Shown here one piece after another: positions 30,114 to 31,254 of a DNA stretch of 31,254 bases (its first letter is position 1; each line of letters opens with the position of its first letter). Both the position numbers and the translations under genes were made by a program. The notes beneath the pieces are model-generated. The model did not search any database. It worked only from the letters and a program-made list of their open reading frames with translations, and had not been told where the DNA came from. Location of the stretch: positions 1 through 31,254 of the forward strand of contig NZ_CAJMDQ010000020.1 of assembly GCF_905212195.1 (NCBI RefSeq). Direction: 5' to 3'. This DNA is from an uncultured Anaerotignum sp. Lineage in GTDB: Bacteria > Bacillota > Clostridia > Lachnospirales > Anaerotignaceae.

Positions 30114-31178
30114 ATGCGCGATTTTTATTTGAAAAACAGACAGGCTCTTCAGGATTTTCTCATTCTGGGTGGCACCATATTGTTTTGTTTTCTCTTTTTC
30201 CGCTACTTGTTCCCGATTTTTCTGCCTTTTCTGGTGGGCTGGCTCCTGAGCCTCATGTTCCGCCCTCTGGCAACCTATCTGGAAAAGCGGCACATTCCCC
30301 GCTGGATTGCGTCTTTGTTCTGCATCCTATTGTTTCTGGGGCTCATTTCTCTTTTTGTTGCCCTCATCGGCAACCGCATCGCCGCACAGGCACAGTCTTT
30401 CCTGCGGCTTATGCCTCAATACATGCTTCTGATTCAAAATGCATTGAATCGTTTTTGGACACAGCTGGACAGCCTGCTGGTGGTACTGCCTGACCCGCTG
30501 CAAAATCTCATTCAGAATTCCACCGAACAGCTGCGGGGCAATTTGTCCTCCATACTGCTTTCTCTGGTACAGAGCACAGGTTCTTCTTCCCTGACTTCCG
30601 TACCGAATTTTCTGCTGGGCGTGCTCATTGCGCTGCTGTCTTCCTATTTCTTCACAAAAGACGCAGCCCTCATTCGCAGCCTTTATGAAAAATATGTCCT
30701 TTCTCTGTTCCGCACATCCATCCATAATACAAAGCGGAATCTGAAAACATCCGTATGGGGCTATATCAAAACACAGCTGATTCTGATGATTTACACCTTT
30801 GCCATCACATTCATCGGCCTTATGGTGCTGCGTTCTCCATTCGCATTGCTGCTCAGCGTCATCATCGCCATCATTGATGCCCTGCCTTTCTTTGGCAGCG
30901 GTTTCATTCTCTGGCCGGGAGCGGTCATCCATCTGATTCTTGGCTCTCCCAAACTTGCCATTGGCTATATGGTCATCTACGCCGCCGTACAGATCATGCG
31001 GCAGATCATGCAGCCAAAAATCCTTGGTACACAGATTGGTCTGCATCCGCTGCTGACGTTGTTTTCCATGTACTTCGGATATAAATGCATTGGCTTCTGG
31101 GGTCTGCTTCTGGGGCCTGTCATCGCTGTGATGCTGCAGGCATACTTCCAGACCCGTGAAAAACCACCCACCGCATAA
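30114..31178 (+). CDS. ytvI: AI-2E-family membrane protein, YtvI-like
   Basis: A 354-residue polytopic membrane protein of the AI-2E transporter/PerM family. Hydrophobic helices lie at about residues 16-50 and 64-85. A large outer loop follows (about 90-175, with FLRLMPQYMLLIQNALNRFW). Later helices include VPNFLLGVLIALLSSYFFTKD, VWGYIKTQLILMIYTFAITF, ALLLSVIIAIIDALPFFGSG (the conserved family block) and GLHPLLTLFSMYFGYKCIGFWGLLLGPVIAV. Length and lack of a C-terminal extension fit the sporulation-associated YtvI subgroup, and it lies beside the cotJ operon. Transport of AI-2 should not be assumed. The ATG at 30114 has GGAGG ten bases upstream; an in-frame TTG at 30096 is rejected. A TATAAT at 30051-30056 lies upstream without a clear -35. 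Confidence 0.82.
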   Translation: MRDFYLKNRQALQDFLILGGTILFCFLFFRYLFPIFLPFLVGWLLSLMFRPLATYLEKRHIPRWIASLFCILLFLGLISLFVALIGNRIAAQAQSFLRLMPQYMLLIQNALNRFWTQLDSLLVVLPDPLQNLIQNSTEQLRGNLSSILLSLVQSTGSSSLTSVPNFLLGVLIALLSSYFFTKDAALIRSLYEKYVLSLFRTSIHNTKRNLKTSVWGYIKTQLILMIYTFAITFIGLMVLRSPFALLLSVIIAIIDALPFFGSGFILWPGAVIHLILGSPKLAIGYMVIYAAVQIMRQIMQPKILGTQIGLHPLLTLFSMYFGYKCIGFWGLLLGPVIAVMLQAYFQTREKPPTA

Positions 31179-31222
31179 AAAAAGCGTTTTCAGTTTAGGG
31201 GCATCTTCATAAGAAAACAAAG

Positions 31223-31254
31223 AAAGCCAAAACCCTTATCATTACAAAGGATTT
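31223..31254 (+). terminator. Probable intrinsic terminator cut by the window edge
   Basis: AAAGCCAAAACCCTT, a 9-base loop-like stretch and AAAGGATTT at the last base look like the first arm and start of the second arm of a terminator of the same type as at 11729 and 18861. The rest lies outside the window. Confidence 0.5.

Noticed and set aside
1..31254. CRISPR arrays, tRNA or rRNA genes, insertion sequences
   Set aside because: No regularly spaced repeats, cloverleaf-like sequences, rRNA stretches or transposase genes were seen.

Overview
The window looks like chromosomal DNA of an endospore-forming, mid-GC Firmicute, probably of the class Clostridia. The evidence is a cotJABC spore-coat operon, a GerS-like lipoprotein next to an EndoA toxin gene, a YtvI-like protein, strong AGGAGG ribosome binding sites, and an S-layer/secondary cell wall polymer system (CsaB plus SLH domains). 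No genus can be named from sequence alone.

Region 1 (1-10368, all minus strand) is a cell-envelope cluster. Reading in the direction of transcription, a phosphodiester glycosidase (NAGPA-type) comes first. A second run of overlapping genes then starts from a promoter near 7931-7959: a MurJ flippase fused to an O-antigen-ligase-like protein, a GT4 glycosyltransferase, two tandem DUF4330 membrane proteins, a GT4-CsaB fusion (pyruvyl transferase), and a WecG/TagA glycosyltransferase cut by the window edge. The set fits assembly, pyruvylation and export of a cell-wall glycopolymer that anchors SLH proteins. One such SLH protein is encoded at 25129-27573.

Region 2 (10560-18905): gerS-like lipoprotein and ndoA (EndoA) on the plus strand. 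A minus-strand operon of two LytR-CpsA-Psr ligases, uridine kinase and a 57-residue membrane protein follows. Then, on the plus strand, come an LTA-synthase-family protein and a glycerate 2-kinase. The 388-base gap 15211-15598 holds two divergent sigma-A-type promoters and no gene that I can see.

Region 3 (18969-29927) is the main result. The cotJA-cotJB-cotJC operon is interrupted: cotJC is split into a 5' part (19490-19896) and a 3' part (29756-29927) by a 9,859-bp element. The element carries a large serine recombinase, a 45-codon ORF just upstream of it, an SLH surface protein, a four-gene ABC importer and a PHP-family hydrolase. An 8-bp direct repeat, GCAGCAGA, sits at both ends. Joining the outer flanks at this repeat restores an in-frame 192-residue CotJC. 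Joining the inner flanks gives a 50-bp imperfect palindrome centred on GA, the expected architecture of a serine-integrase attP site. This matches the logic of the skin element in sigK: a sporulation gene interrupted by an element that could be excised precisely in the mother cell. Here the target is a manganese-catalase-like coat protein, and the crossover dinucleotide lies inside the codon of a predicted metal-ligand glutamate.

Region 4 (29928-31254) has the cotJ operon terminator, a YtvI-like/AI-2E-family membrane protein, and the start of what looks like another terminator at the window edge.
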